A stretch of 64,000 nucleotides of DNA from Rhizobium sp. 16-488-2b (GTDB taxonomy: Bacteria; Pseudomonadota; Alphaproteobacteria; Rhizobiales; Rhizobiaceae): assembly GCF_017741815.1 (NCBI RefSeq), contig NZ_JAGHMF010000045.1, forward strand, positions 1 to 64,000. Reading direction: 5' to 3'. A program made the translations under genes and the position numbers. Of the stretch, positions 52,969-61,776 are shown in pieces. The stretch's first letter is position 1; each line of letters opens with the position of its first letter. Below the pieces are notes generated by a model. That model had not been told where the DNA came from, did not search any database, and was given only the letters and a program-made list of their open reading frames with translations.

Positions 52969-54798
52969 TTGATCAGGACATTCGAAACGAGATTGGATTT
53001 GCGCGAAGGCGATAGCCCCGCTTACGCTGTCGTTCTCGACGAATATGCGGCGCTGATGAGCCGCGCCGAGCGTCTGCTGCTGGCGAAGCTTAGAGCCGGC
53101 CGTGAATGGACGGGAGATCTCAAAGTCTCATTCTATCAGCACCTCGGTCTCTCGGCGATACATCTCGATATGGCGTACCGACAGCTTCAGGCAAAGCTCA
53201 AGTCGGTGGCAGAGCTGGCGTCGGATCGCGCCAAGGATCTGGCGTCGAAGATCGCCAGCAAGCGCACAGACATCAAGCGCAAGGAAAAGGCCCTCGCGAA
53301 GGCGATCACGCAGCGCTCCAAGCTTCCGGAAGAGCTTCGAATCCTTGGCGAGAGGGTCACCCATTTCAAGAGAAACCTCGCTGCCGCGAAGGATTCGTTG
53401 CATCGAAGGTACTTGTCTGCCCTGAAGCACAGCCTCTCAGAGCTTCACGCGAAGACTGCGGCGTCGGCATCGATCGGTCTACGCATTCATGCACTGCGCG
53501 CGGCGCTGCACCAGCACAAGCGACGCCTAGCTATCCTTGAGCATCGCAAAGTCGAGGCTCTGCGGCAGGCGGCGCAGCCGGCGCTGTGCTTCGGTTCGCG
53601 CAAGCTTTTCCGGGCGCAGTTTGCTTTGAAAGAGAACGGCTACAGCGAGGCCGGCGACTGGCGCAAGGATTGGGCGTCGAAGCGGTCAGCACAGATGACG
53701 CTGGACGGGAACTCTTCGAAGGAGAGCGGCAACCAGTTCGCTCGCCTTCGACGACGCCCCGACGGTCGCTTTAATCTTGAACTGCGGCTGCCGAAGCAAC
53801 TTGCGCAACGGGCGACGCGCTCCTTCGTTTTCGCTGGTTCTCTCGTATCTTGCGTCGATTTTGCCAACTTGTCGTTCAATCACGGCAATTCGGTCATCCA
53901 GCGCGCCATTGATGCCGGTCGGCCCGTGACGGTGAAATTCCTGCGCGACGAGAAGTCGTGGAAAGTCTACGTCTCCGTCGACGATCGCTCGGAACTTAAG
54001 GCCGTGGACTTCTCCGGCGGTGCTCTTGGCGTCGACCTCAACGCCGGCCACGTGTCCGTCTCCGTCGTCGATGCTGCAGGAAACCCTGTCGAATCCTTCA
54101 ACATCCCATGCGTGACCTACGGCAAGACAAGCGACCAGGCGCGGGATACAGTTCGCAAAGTGGCTGCCGAGGTTTTAGCTATCGCCGAGCGTTTCAACGT
54201 TCCGGTCGTCAGCGAGAAGCTCGACTTCTCGAAGAAGAAGACGGCGCTGAAGGATTCGAACGATGCGCGCTACGCCCGCATGCTATCGTCTTTCGCCTAT
54301 TCATCATTCGACGCCGCGCTGGCATCCGCCTGCGTGCGCCGAGGCGTCGGTCATCGCCGGGTCAATCCGGCCTATACCTCCATCATTGGTCGCGTGAAGT
54401 TTGCTCGCCGCTACGGCCTGAGCGTCCACGAGGCCGCATCCGTTACCATCGCCCGCCGGGCGATGGGCTGCTCCGAGAGGCTACCCCGTTCCAACGATGG
54501 CACCGTCACGGTGCCGACGAACGGCTCTGTCCATGTCACCCTCGACCTACCCGTGAGGAATGGTTCGAGGCATGTATGGACGGAGTGGAACGGACTGAAC
54601 AAAGAGTACCACAAGAAGGCGCTTGCAGCGCAAGGATCGTCGGGGCGAAGGCCTCGACCCGGAAGGCGACCCAAGACGTCGACCGGGCGGAGCGGAGCAC
54701 CGCTTCATGGTCTTTCGGCGGAGGTGGGATGTTCCCGCCGGCTGCCGCTTCAGTCACGCGATCCAGGGGTTGGTCGCGTGCCAGGAATAGTTTCCTGA
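52969..54798 (+). CDS. TnpB-related RuvC protein (IS605 OrfB accessory type)
   Basis: A 609-aa protein starting with TTG at 52969. The first ~200 residues are basic, helical and coiled-coil-like. RuvC-I is GALGVDLNAGHVSVSV (Asp356) and RuvC-II PVVSEKLDFSKKK (Glu416). Then comes NPAYTSIIGRVKFARRYGLS-VHEAAS and TIARRAMG, the ending of TnpB-related accessory proteins: there is no zinc ribbon, and the RuvC-III Asp is not obvious (VHEAAS in its place). It is either a nuclease with a rearranged third residue or a nuclease-weak, DNA/RNA-binding derivative. The last ~80 codons are low in conservation and may overlap an RNA. It is the only gene between the inverted repeats. Confidence 0.7.
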   Translation: MIRTFETRLDLREGDSPAYAVVLDEYAALMSRAERLLLAKLRAGREWTGDLKVSFYQHLGLSAIHLDMAYRQLQAKLKSVAELASDRAKDLASKIASKRTDIKRKEKALAKAITQRSKLPEELRILGERVTHFKRNLAAAKDSLHRRYLSALKHSLSELHAKTAASASIGLRIHALRAALHQHKRRLAILEHRKVEALRQAAQPALCFGSRKLFRAQFALKENGYSEAGDWRKDWASKRSAQMTLDGNSSKESGNQFARLRRRPDGRFNLELRLPKQLAQRATRSFVFAGSLVSCVDFANLSFNHGNSVIQRAIDAGRPVTVKFLRDEKSWKVYVSVDDRSELKAVDFSGGALGVDLNAGHVSVSVVDAAGNPVESFNIPCVTYGKTSDQARDTVRKVAAEVLAIAERFNVPVVSEKLDFSKKKTALKDSNDARYARMLSSFAYSSFDAALASACVRRGVGHRRVNPAYTSIIGRVKFARRYGLSVHEAASVTIARRAMGCSERLPRSNDGTVTVPTNGSVHVTLDLPVRNGSRHVWTEWNGLNKEYHKKALAAQGSSGRRPRPGRRPKTSTGRSGAPLHGLSAEVGCSRRLPLQSRDPGVGRVPGIVS

Positions 54799-54830
54799 AC
54801 TACCAGTCGTCGCCATGGTTGAGATCTAGT

Positions 54831-54863
54831 TTCAACCATTCGTGACGAATACCCGTGATATCA
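54831..54863 (-). repeat. Right terminal inverted repeat, overlapping a hairpin
   Basis: Pairs with 52835-52865. Its inner part TTCAACCAT also pairs with ATGGTTGA just upstream (54816-54823), forming a local hairpin at the right end, as seen at IS200/IS605 ends or at the 3' end of guide RNAs. Confidence 0.65.
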
Positions 54864-55018
54864 TGGGACGGGCGAACACGTGGCGTACATGATTTTCTAC
54901 GTGCGTGAACAACGAAGAGAACAGAACAGCCCAGTTCTGCCGGCACTCTTTGCGGTCAAATTTTACAATCACCGGGTCCTTGGTTTGCATAGATTTTCTC
55001 TTCAGAAAGGGGTCATCC

Positions 55019-55234
55019 ATGTCGAGATATACCCAGAGAGAAAACAAAGAGAACTACGCGACTGGCTTTCCGCTACTGGTGATCGGCAGCGCCATGATCG
55101 CAATTGTTGCTTACCTTGCCGTGGGGGCCGCCATCCTGGCACCTGCGCCGATCTCCGCCAGGGTTTACGTCCAAGCCGAGACGCCGTTCTACACGGACGT
55201 CAATCGTCAAGACGTCAACGCCGGACAGCACTGA
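55019..55234 (+). CDS. Small single-helix membrane protein
   Basis: A 71-aa protein beginning MSRYTQRENKENYATGF with AAAGGGG at proper distance upstream, which decides this start over the frame start at 54905. One hydrophobic helix (VIGSAMIAIVAYLAVGAAIL) is followed by a ~35-residue periplasmic tail. Unknown function. Confidence 0.55.
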   Translation: MSRYTQRENKENYATGFPLLVIGSAMIAIVAYLAVGAAILAPAPISARVYVQAETPFYTDVNRQDVNAGQH

Positions 55235-55456
55235 GACGGCGCCGCGCCTTCCGCGACACCGCGCTTGTCATTGTTTCGTTCCGGATGCACTCGGATGGCC
55301 GAGTGCCCAGTTGGCAATTGGTGCTCCTGCCGCACCTCAATCATACAAGTCACCAATCGCTCCAGCGCCCATATTTCAATTATTCCAACATCATAAGCAC
55401 ACGCGATCTAATATCGGATTTTATCACGATTGGTGCTGCACTTGAGGACGATTAAC

Positions 55457-55684
55457 ATGGAATGGTTTCCGATAGTCTTCTTTACGTTCAAGATTCTTGC
55501 GCTGGGTACCGGGATGTACTTCGCGATAAAGTGGCACTACGACCAGCTAAATAAGTCCCAAAGGGGCGCGGCGCTGCGCTCGGGCTGGAAGATGGCTGGA
55601 GCGTTCGTGGTATTGCTCGTAAGCGTGGGGCTCATCGCCTTCTACCTGAGCAGAATGCTCGGTTTGGACCTGGGCCTCCAATGA
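55457..55684 (+). CDS. Small two-helix membrane protein
   Basis: A 75-aa protein from MEWFPIVFFTFKILALGTGM, with GAGGA ten bases upstream. A second helix (AGAFVVLLVSVGLIAFYLS) lies near the C-terminus after a charged loop. Likely part of the inner membrane; no family recognised. Confidence 0.55.
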   Translation: MEWFPIVFFTFKILALGTGMYFAIKWHYDQLNKSQRGAALRSGWKMAGAFVVLLVSVGLIAFYLSRMLGLDLGLQ

Positions 55685-55701
55685 GCGCATTGTCTGCGTA
55701 G

Positions 55702-56117
55702 CGTGTGCGACCACGTGTCCCGATTTCGTTCTGTCCGAACTGCGATTTCCCGATGGTTCCGGAATGACACTCGTTCGCTGGATTGCGAGCCATCTGCCAT
55801 CAACGAAAATCGTGGTGCATACCTGGTTTGCAGGTATCCCAACTGCGGTTGCCGCAACAAAACCTGGGGCGAGCGATTTCGTGCCCAAGTCTACCGACCA
55901 AGATTTCCTGATTAGCATCCTGCTCTTCGGAACCGACAGAATTCCGCACGACTGCCGGATTGAGGCACCAGACCGAATCCGGCGAGAGCATGTCGAGGAG
56001 GTCATGAGGATCAGTGGCTCGAACGTCTCAGACGCCGCCCGCAAGCTGCAACTAGACCGCCGCTCGCTTCAGCGAATGCTCAAACGCTTCGAGACAGGGA
56101 CATCACCACACACCTAG
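55702..56117 (+). pseudogene. Truncated RegA/ActR-like response regulator
   Basis: The frame encodes the second half of a receiver domain (FVLSELRFPDGSGMTLVRWI, KIVVHTWFAGIPTAVAATKP, GASDFVPKSTD) and a Fis-type helix-turn-helix (GSNVSDAARKLQLDRRSLQR) as in RegA/ActR/PrrA. The N-terminal acidic pocket is missing, and where the phosphorylated Asp should be (VDLRxxDGSG) there is Glu (SELRFPDGSG). The only Met start is at 55764, inside the domain. It ends tail to tail with the sensor kinase gene, overlapping by four bases, so it was probably part of that pair and is now defective, or produces a short DNA-binding protein. Confidence 0.65.
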
Positions 56118-59100
56118 GCAGCCTTGATCGGCAGTGTGAACTCGATGCGGCAGCCTGGCACCCCTGCCCGCGCCAGACGCATTTGACCGCCGTGGCTTTC
56201 AATGATGGTGCGGCATATCGAAAGCCCCATACCCATCCCGTTGACCTTCGAAGTTTCGAAGGGCCGGAAAATGTTCTCCGCACGGTTCAAAGAGACCCCA
56301 GGCCCGTTGTCGGTCAGCCCGACGGTCATGAATTCTCCGTCGGAGGCAACGTCGATGTTGAGTGTTCTATCCGTGTCCGCGATCCCGCTCATCGCTTCGA
56401 GCGCATTGAGAATGAGGTTTACGAAGACCTGTTGCAACTGGACGCGGTCCACTGGCACTGCCGGAGTATCGTCGGGAATTTCCAGTTTTAAAGCGACCTT
56501 GTTCTTCTGAAGCTCTCCACGTGTGAGCGAAACGACATCGCCAACTAGCTCGGCTATGGCGATCGGCTCGACCGAAGCCATCTCCTTCCGAAACATCTTG
56601 CGAATTCTTGTGACGATCTCGCTGGCACGCCTGCCGTCGTCTATCACGTTTTTGAGGCTCTCTCGAGCCTTGATCACATCTGGTGTCGCCTTCGACAGCC
56701 AACGTAGCGCGGCGCCGCCGCTTGCGACGATTCCTGTCAGCGGCTGGTTGACCTCGTGCGCGATCGAGGCTGCAAGTTCACCCATCGTTGTCGCGCGGGC
56801 GACATGTTCGAGTTCCGCTTGGACCTCTCTCAAGTGTGCCGCACTTCTGAGGAGCTCGGATTCGACCCTCTTGCGCTCGGTTATGTCCATCGTCGTTCCG
56901 ACATAACCTGTCACGTCACCTGAAGCCCCGATCACGGCACGCCCGGTGGAGAGTAGCTGGATGATATTTCCGTCCGGTAGCGTCGCCTGGTACTCGAACT
57001 GGAAATCTCTTTTTTCGGCAACCGCTTCCTTCATCGAATTCTTGACGATCGCAGCTTCTTCAGGCCGCATTCTCGCGAGCATGTCGTCGATCGTTCCTCC
57101 GACCTCTGAGACGTGGTATCCGAAGATGTTGCCATGCTCCTCGGACCATTCGAGCTTGTCGGTCGACACGTTCCACGCCCAGCTACCCGTGCGGGAAATA
57201 CGCTGCCCTTCCGCCAGCATGGCCTCGCTCTTCTTGAGCGCGTCCTCGGACAGCTTGCGTTCTAGGACGAAGCTCGCGAGCTGGGTGAAGCGGTCAATGG
57301 CCTGCCGCTCGCGATCACCCACTGAGCGGGGGGTGTTCGAGTAGACGGCAATCGTGCCGAATACCGACCCGCGGCCAGACATAATTGGAGTAGACCAGCA
57401 AGCCTTAAAGCCAAAACGCTCGACCAGATCTCGCGCGCAATCCCAACGTGGGTCGGTGTCGACATTGTCGACCCACACAGGCTCTTGCCGAAAGGCTGCT
57501 GTTCCGCAAGAGCCGAACTCCGGACCGACGGGAATTCCACACACTGCCTCACTGAAACCTTCTGGCAGCTTATGTCCGCCACCGGGCTGTAGTGTGCGTC
57601 CCTCTTCGTCTTGGAGCATTATCGTTACGAACGAAGCGTCTGTGAGCACAAAAAGCGTCTGGGAAAGGGAATCCAGAATTGTCGAAAGCGGTTGCTCGGT
57701 CGTCATCATCTCGAAGGACCGCTTCTCCCCCGCCAGAAGGATTTCAGCTCTCTTCAGGTCGTCGATATCACTTTCGGCGCCATAGCACCTCACGATCCGC
57801 CCCGTGGCGTCGCAATGAGGCTTCGCTCGTACGATGAACCAGCGGTACTCGCCATCATGCCGGCGCTTGCGTGCTTCAAGCCCGCTTACCTCGCGCTTGG
57901 TAACGATCCGATGCCATGTGGCTGCGGATTCAGCGCGGTCGTCCGGATGAAACACATACTTCCAGCCGCCGTTGCAAGCTTGCTCGGGAGTGAGCCCGGT
58001 ATATTCGTACCATTCCTTGTTGAACCATTCATTGGCGCCGTTGGCGTCGGCACTCCAAGTCATTGAGGGCATGGTATCGTTCGCCATCCGGAACTCGTGC
58101 TCGCGCTCGGCCAGATTGGCTTTCTCCATCTCCAGTTCCGCGAACAGCTTTGCATTATCGAGCGCGATCGCGGCATGTGGCGCGATGGCCATTAGGGTGG
58201 CAATAGAATTTTCTTCCTTCCGTACGCTCGAAAGATGGAGAATGCCGATTAGTCGCGATTTCTTCACGAGCGGGAAAAAGTGTCCACCATGTTGGCGAAG
58301 ACCATTCCCCTGGTCAGCAGTCCCAGCAGGTGCGCCATCCGCTGCGTTCACGGGCTCGAGCGTCCGGGTTACCTCGAGAATAGCGGCTCTGGAGAACTCT
58401 TGCCCACTATCCTGCTTGCGCTCGACAACGAGAGTTACTTGGTCGTCGTGGCGGGATGCGGTAGCGGTGGTCGAGACGTCGTGGTTGTCCACATCGATCA
58501 ACGTCGCCCGTTCCGCTCCAGATAAATCCATCGCCATTTTGAGGATGACCTCGAGTAGAGGACCATAGCCGATTGTTGAGGACATGCTCTGCGAAATCTC
58601 GAGAACTGTTTCTAACCGACCGCGCTCGCCGGCTATTGGCGGCCGGTTCTGGACTTTGCTGGCCAAGAGGTCTGGATAGGCACCTTCAAGCTGCGCAACT
58701 TTGCCTTTGGCGTCCCATCGGAGGTAGCAATCTCTTGCCCTCAGTAGGTGGGATTTTGCCGACTGCTCCATGCCGGATGCGTGATAGAACCGCGCGGCCA
58801 CTTCGCATGCTAGTGCCTCGTCCGCCAGCAATCCGAACCGCGCCGCAGCATCGATTGCCTGCTCGTAGAAACGCTCAGCTCTCTTCGCATCTCCATCGAT
58901 GCGAGCGATCTCAGCTAGGCCAAGTAAATGCTTGCTCTTAAAGGTTTCGGGGCACGTATCAGCCCAACGGGCGAGCCAATCGACATGTCCCACGATGACG
59001 GCCCGGTCCGCCTCAGAACCGTGATCGTACATCGCTGCGAGAGCTAGCGCTGAGAAGAAATGGAAACCGACGAGTTGCAGGTGTCCCGTGCATGACCAGA

Positions 59101-60232
59101 CAAGATCTGAAATGCGGCTTACCGCATCCACTGCCCCAGCGAAATCACCGTAGGTATATGAAGCTTGAGCCTTCAGTATCCAGTAGAAGCAGATGTAGGT
59201 CGGGGTCTGTTCTGGCACGAACCGGGCTTCGAAGCTGCGAACATCGAACCCACTGTTATCGAACACATCTGAGGTCCCTCTCCCGAACATCATCGTGGAG
59301 ACGAAAGCCCTCTGTGAGTGGAGCGCCATCAGCGGCGCGGCGAAGCTCGCTTTTTCGACGAAGCGCACGGAGTTGTCGAGTTCCTTCGATACGTTACGAA
59401 GGCCATCTCCTTGAGCTAACATGTAGGCGATAATGCGCACGTGGGCGTAGCAGGAATACGGGATATCGTGGCTCGTAGCCGCTGCCGCGATGCACGACTT
59501 GGTCAGTTCCATGACCGTTCGCAAGGGACGGGCCCATACCGCTACAAGTTCGATGTAGCTGATCGCCTTGACTTCGTGCTCACGGAAGCCGTGAAGGTTC
59601 ACGAGGCTTCGCGCAGCCTCACAAAACTTCAGGCCATCCTGGTAGCGACCGAAGTGGTTGCTGAGAAAAAAGCCGAACAGACCGAAAGCCAGTACGGCCG
59701 CTTTCGTGATGCCATGGTCAAAAGTCAGGTTGACCATGTGGCTGAGCGTGACGCCCAGCAGTCTTTCGTCAGTCAGTTGCGCGGAATTCGTCATGGCAGA
59801 GAGGACGCTGATTACCGCCTCCACCTCGGGGTTCTCCATCTTGGGGAGATAGACGAGCTCTTCTACCGACCTTCCATACAGTCGCTCCCACACGCTGATG
59901 GTGGCGGCCTCCAGTTCAAGCTGATCTGGCCGCAATGGGATTACCAGACCGAATTCGCTCAGGCAGGACAGAGCAACGGAAACGCTTTCCGGGACCTCCG
60001 ATCTACGAAGATGCCAGTCTATTTGCAGGCAGCAGACCGCGGCCCTTTCAACCCTGGTGTTCGCCAGCGTCAATGCAGCTAGAATATCTCGCTGCGATGC
60101 CGGAAGATCCGCGGAAGCCAGGCTGGACACGGCGTTCGCCAATGCCTCGGCGAACTTTTGTCGACCCTCGGCGTCGACGATCAACGTTTCACGATCTTCG
60201 GGTTGACTGGGGAATTCGATCTGAGATGACAT
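56114..60232 (-). CDS. Sensor histidine kinase with TPR-like, GAF and PAS domains (N-terminally short)
   Basis: A 1372-aa kinase. Residues 1-500 are the helical end of a predicted-ATPase/TPR module, starting abruptly at LSEFGLV-type repeats. Then come a GAF domain (about 560-720), PAS (about 740-850, ending RWFIVRAKPHCDATGR), a second GAF (about 870-1010), a second PAS (about 1030-1140), HisKA with ASIAHEVNQPLTG (phospho-His), and HATPase with NLILNALEAMSG and DNGPGVS...GMGMGLSICRTI. Full-length relatives carry a Ser/Thr kinase and AAA ATPase in front (about 1800 aa), so this one seems to have lost ~500 residues. Its response regulator neighbour is also truncated. Confidence 0.75.
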   Translation of the reverse strand: MSSQIEFPSQPEDRETLIVDAEGRQKFAEALANAVSSLASADLPASQRDILAALTLANTRVERAAVCCLQIDWHLRRSEVPESVSVALSCLSEFGLVIPLRPDQLELEAATISVWERLYGRSVEELVYLPKMENPEVEAVISVLSAMTNSAQLTDERLLGVTLSHMVNLTFDHGITKAAVLAFGLFGFFLSNHFGRYQDGLKFCEAARSLVNLHGFREHEVKAISYIELVAVWARPLRTVMELTKSCIAAAATSHDIPYSCYAHVRIIAYMLAQGDGLRNVSKELDNSVRFVEKASFAAPLMALHSQRAFVSTMMFGRGTSDVFDNSGFDVRSFEARFVPEQTPTYICFYWILKAQASYTYGDFAGAVDAVSRISDLVWSCTGHLQLVGFHFFSALALAAMYDHGSEADRAVIVGHVDWLARWADTCPETFKSKHLLGLAEIARIDGDAKRAERFYEQAIDAAARFGLLADEALACEVAARFYHASGMEQSAKSHLLRARDCYLRWDAKGKVAQLEGAYPDLLASKVQNRPPIAGERGRLETVLEISQSMSSTIGYGPLLEVILKMAMDLSGAERATLIDVDNHDVSTTATASRHDDQVTLVVERKQDSGQEFSRAAILEVTRTLEPVNAADGAPAGTADQGNGLRQHGGHFFPLVKKSRLIGILHLSSVRKEENSIATLMAIAPHAAIALDNAKLFAELEMEKANLAEREHEFRMANDTMPSMTWSADANGANEWFNKEWYEYTGLTPEQACNGGWKYVFHPDDRAESAATWHRIVTKREVSGLEARKRRHDGEYRWFIVRAKPHCDATGRIVRCYGAESDIDDLKRAEILLAGEKRSFEMMTTEQPLSTILDSLSQTLFVLTDASFVTIMLQDEEGRTLQPGGGHKLPEGFSEAVCGIPVGPEFGSCGTAAFRQEPVWVDNVDTDPRWDCARDLVERFGFKACWSTPIMSGRGSVFGTIAVYSNTPRSVGDRERQAIDRFTQLASFVLERKLSEDALKKSEAMLAEGQRISRTGSWAWNVSTDKLEWSEEHGNIFGYHVSEVGGTIDDMLARMRPEEAAIVKNSMKEAVAEKRDFQFEYQATLPDGNIIQLLSTGRAVIGASGDVTGYVGTTMDITERKRVESELLRSAAHLREVQAELEHVARATTMGELAASIAHEVNQPLTGIVASGGAALRWLSKATPDVIKARESLKNVIDDGRRASEIVTRIRKMFRKEMASVEPIAIAELVGDVVSLTRGELQKNKVALKLEIPDDTPAVPVDRVQLQQVFVNLILNALEAMSGIADTDRTLNIDVASDGEFMTVGLTDNGPGVSLNRAENIFRPFETSKVNGMGMGLSICRTIIESHGGQMRLARAGVPGCRIEFTLPIKAA

Positions 60233-60625
60233 CCGTTCGCCCTGGGGCCGCGCCTCTCGGGCGCAGCTGACTCTAGTTGTGGCACTAATAGCAGCGATTA
60301 CGAGCTGTACCTATCTCCATTGCGAAGAAAATGCCCGCGCGGCACTGCCCATCTGGATGACCCATCATTTCCCAATAGCCATCTGGACCCGCGAGGTGCA
60401 AGTCGAAGAAGCTCAACGCACACAGAGCCCTTTCCAAGCCTATGGGATGAAAGGGACGCACAGTCTTGTACGAAACGGGTACGCATCTATGTTGTCGGCT
60501 GAACCGTACGACGAATAGGACGATGCGATCGTCAAATACTGATGACGGCAATCCCCTTAACGATGTCCCGAGCTGCCGAGCGCACATTCGACCGGCAGAG
60601 ATCGCTTCCGTTCCATAGACTATCT
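60233..60625. other. Divergent intergenic region
   Basis: 393 bases between the divergent kinase and CorA genes. Short frames on both strands lack family signal. Promoters of both genes should be here; a GC hairpin-like stretch occurs at 60240-60265. Confidence 0.4.
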
Positions 60626-61591
60626 ATGACCATCCTGGCATCCTACACCTACCGTAATGGCAAGCGAGCAGACGAGGTCCTGCTCAATTCCACAAGCTTT
60701 AAGTCGGTAAACGGCGAGTTCGTTTGGATTGCGCTCTCTTCACCGACGCCGGATGAGCTCGAAGCCTTAAAGACGATGTTTGCTCTTCATCCCCTTGCAG
60801 TAGAGGATGCTTTTGCTGGCAAGCAGGTGCCCAAGATCGACGTCTACGGTGATCAGCTATTCGTCGTGGTCAAGACCACCTACCTCGAGGGCGACCGGAT
60901 TGCCTATGGCGAAGTGTGCATCTTCGTCGGCAAGGGGCATGTCATCTCGGTCCGACATGGCCCCGAAAAATCTCATCGGTCACTGCGTGAACAACTCGAG
61001 CAGTCGCCTCAGCTTCTTTCGCACGGTCCGGACTATGTGCTGCACGGCATCATCGATTTCGCGGTCGATGGCTACCTTCCTATCATGGAGACGATCGAGG
61101 ACCGGGTTTTGGAACTCGAAAAGCATATCCTTTCCTCGTTGCTCGATCCTGACCAGATCAGGCGCATCTTCCGGATGAGACGCCAAGTGATCAAGTTCCA
61201 GCGAGTACTCGGTCCAATGGGTGAGCTCGCCGGGAAGCTCACCCACCTGGACCTACCGTGCGTCAACATCAACGCCCGTCCGTTCTTTAGTGACGTTCAC
61301 GACCATATCAGACGCGTCGAGGGCCTTGTCGGAGGGCTGCGAGAGATAATGACCTCGGTGTTTGAAGCCTCAAGCCTTCTTGAGCAGCAACGCCAGGGCG
61401 CAATTACCCGGCAACTGGCTTCCTGGGCGGCAATTCTAGCGGTACCGACGGCAATCGCCGGGATCTACGGTATGAATTTCAAGAACATGCCGGAGCTGAA
61501 GACGGAATACGGGTACTATGTCGTGCTGAGCGTCGTCGCTGTATTATGCACGCTCCTTTACCTTCGGTTTCGCAGGAGCGGTTGGCTTTAG
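60626..61591 (+). CDS. corA: CorA-family magnesium/divalent cation transporter
   Basis: A 321-aa inner-membrane channel. The N-terminal ~260 residues form the cytosolic funnel (EFVWIALSSPTPDEL, HPLAVEDAF), and two C-terminal helices follow with the pore signature YGMNF (GMN) between them and a terminal basic tail. This is the standard CorA layout. I chose Met at 60626 (MTILASYTYRNG), where similarity to CorA begins; the frame is open 28 codons upstream. It may be co-transcribed with the catalase gene, 185 bases on. Confidence 0.8.
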   Translation: MTILASYTYRNGKRADEVLLNSTSFKSVNGEFVWIALSSPTPDELEALKTMFALHPLAVEDAFAGKQVPKIDVYGDQLFVVVKTTYLEGDRIAYGEVCIFVGKGHVISVRHGPEKSHRSLREQLEQSPQLLSHGPDYVLHGIIDFAVDGYLPIMETIEDRVLELEKHILSSLLDPDQIRRIFRMRRQVIKFQRVLGPMGELAGKLTHLDLPCVNINARPFFSDVHDHIRRVEGLVGGLREIMTSVFEASSLLEQQRQGAITRQLASWAAILAVPTAIAGIYGMNFKNMPELKTEYGYYVVLSVVAVLCTLLYLRFRRSGWL

Positions 61592-61776
61592 ATGTGCTGC
61601 CGGTCACGCGTCGCGCGCCCCCGGCCAGGTTGCCTGCAACGGCCAACGCACCCTCCCCCGCAGGTGTCGAGATTTACAAGAAGCAAGTTCTCGATGCGCT
61701 TAAATCCGCAGAAATCCTGGATGATCACCATACTACCCGCCGACTGATCATCCACTTTCACCCAATGGAGAGCGCT

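Larger units (their letters stand above)
52835..54863 (+). mobile_element. TnpB-related element with terminal inverted repeats
   Basis: A 2029-base unit bounded by inverted repeats of about 31 bases and carrying one gene. Left end reads TGATATCGGGTATTCGTCAC..., right end (minus strand) TGATATCACGGGTATTCGTC..., differing by a two-base insertion and one mismatch. No transposase of another type is inside and no clear target duplication flanks it, so movement would need help in trans. IS200/IS605 elements normally have hairpin ends rather than terminal inverted repeats, making this arrangement odd. Confidence 0.6.

Noticed and set aside
54108..54845. 245-codon frame inside the TnpB-related gene
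   Set aside because: Arg-rich out-of-phase reading of the RuvC region; the overlapping frame has conserved motifs.
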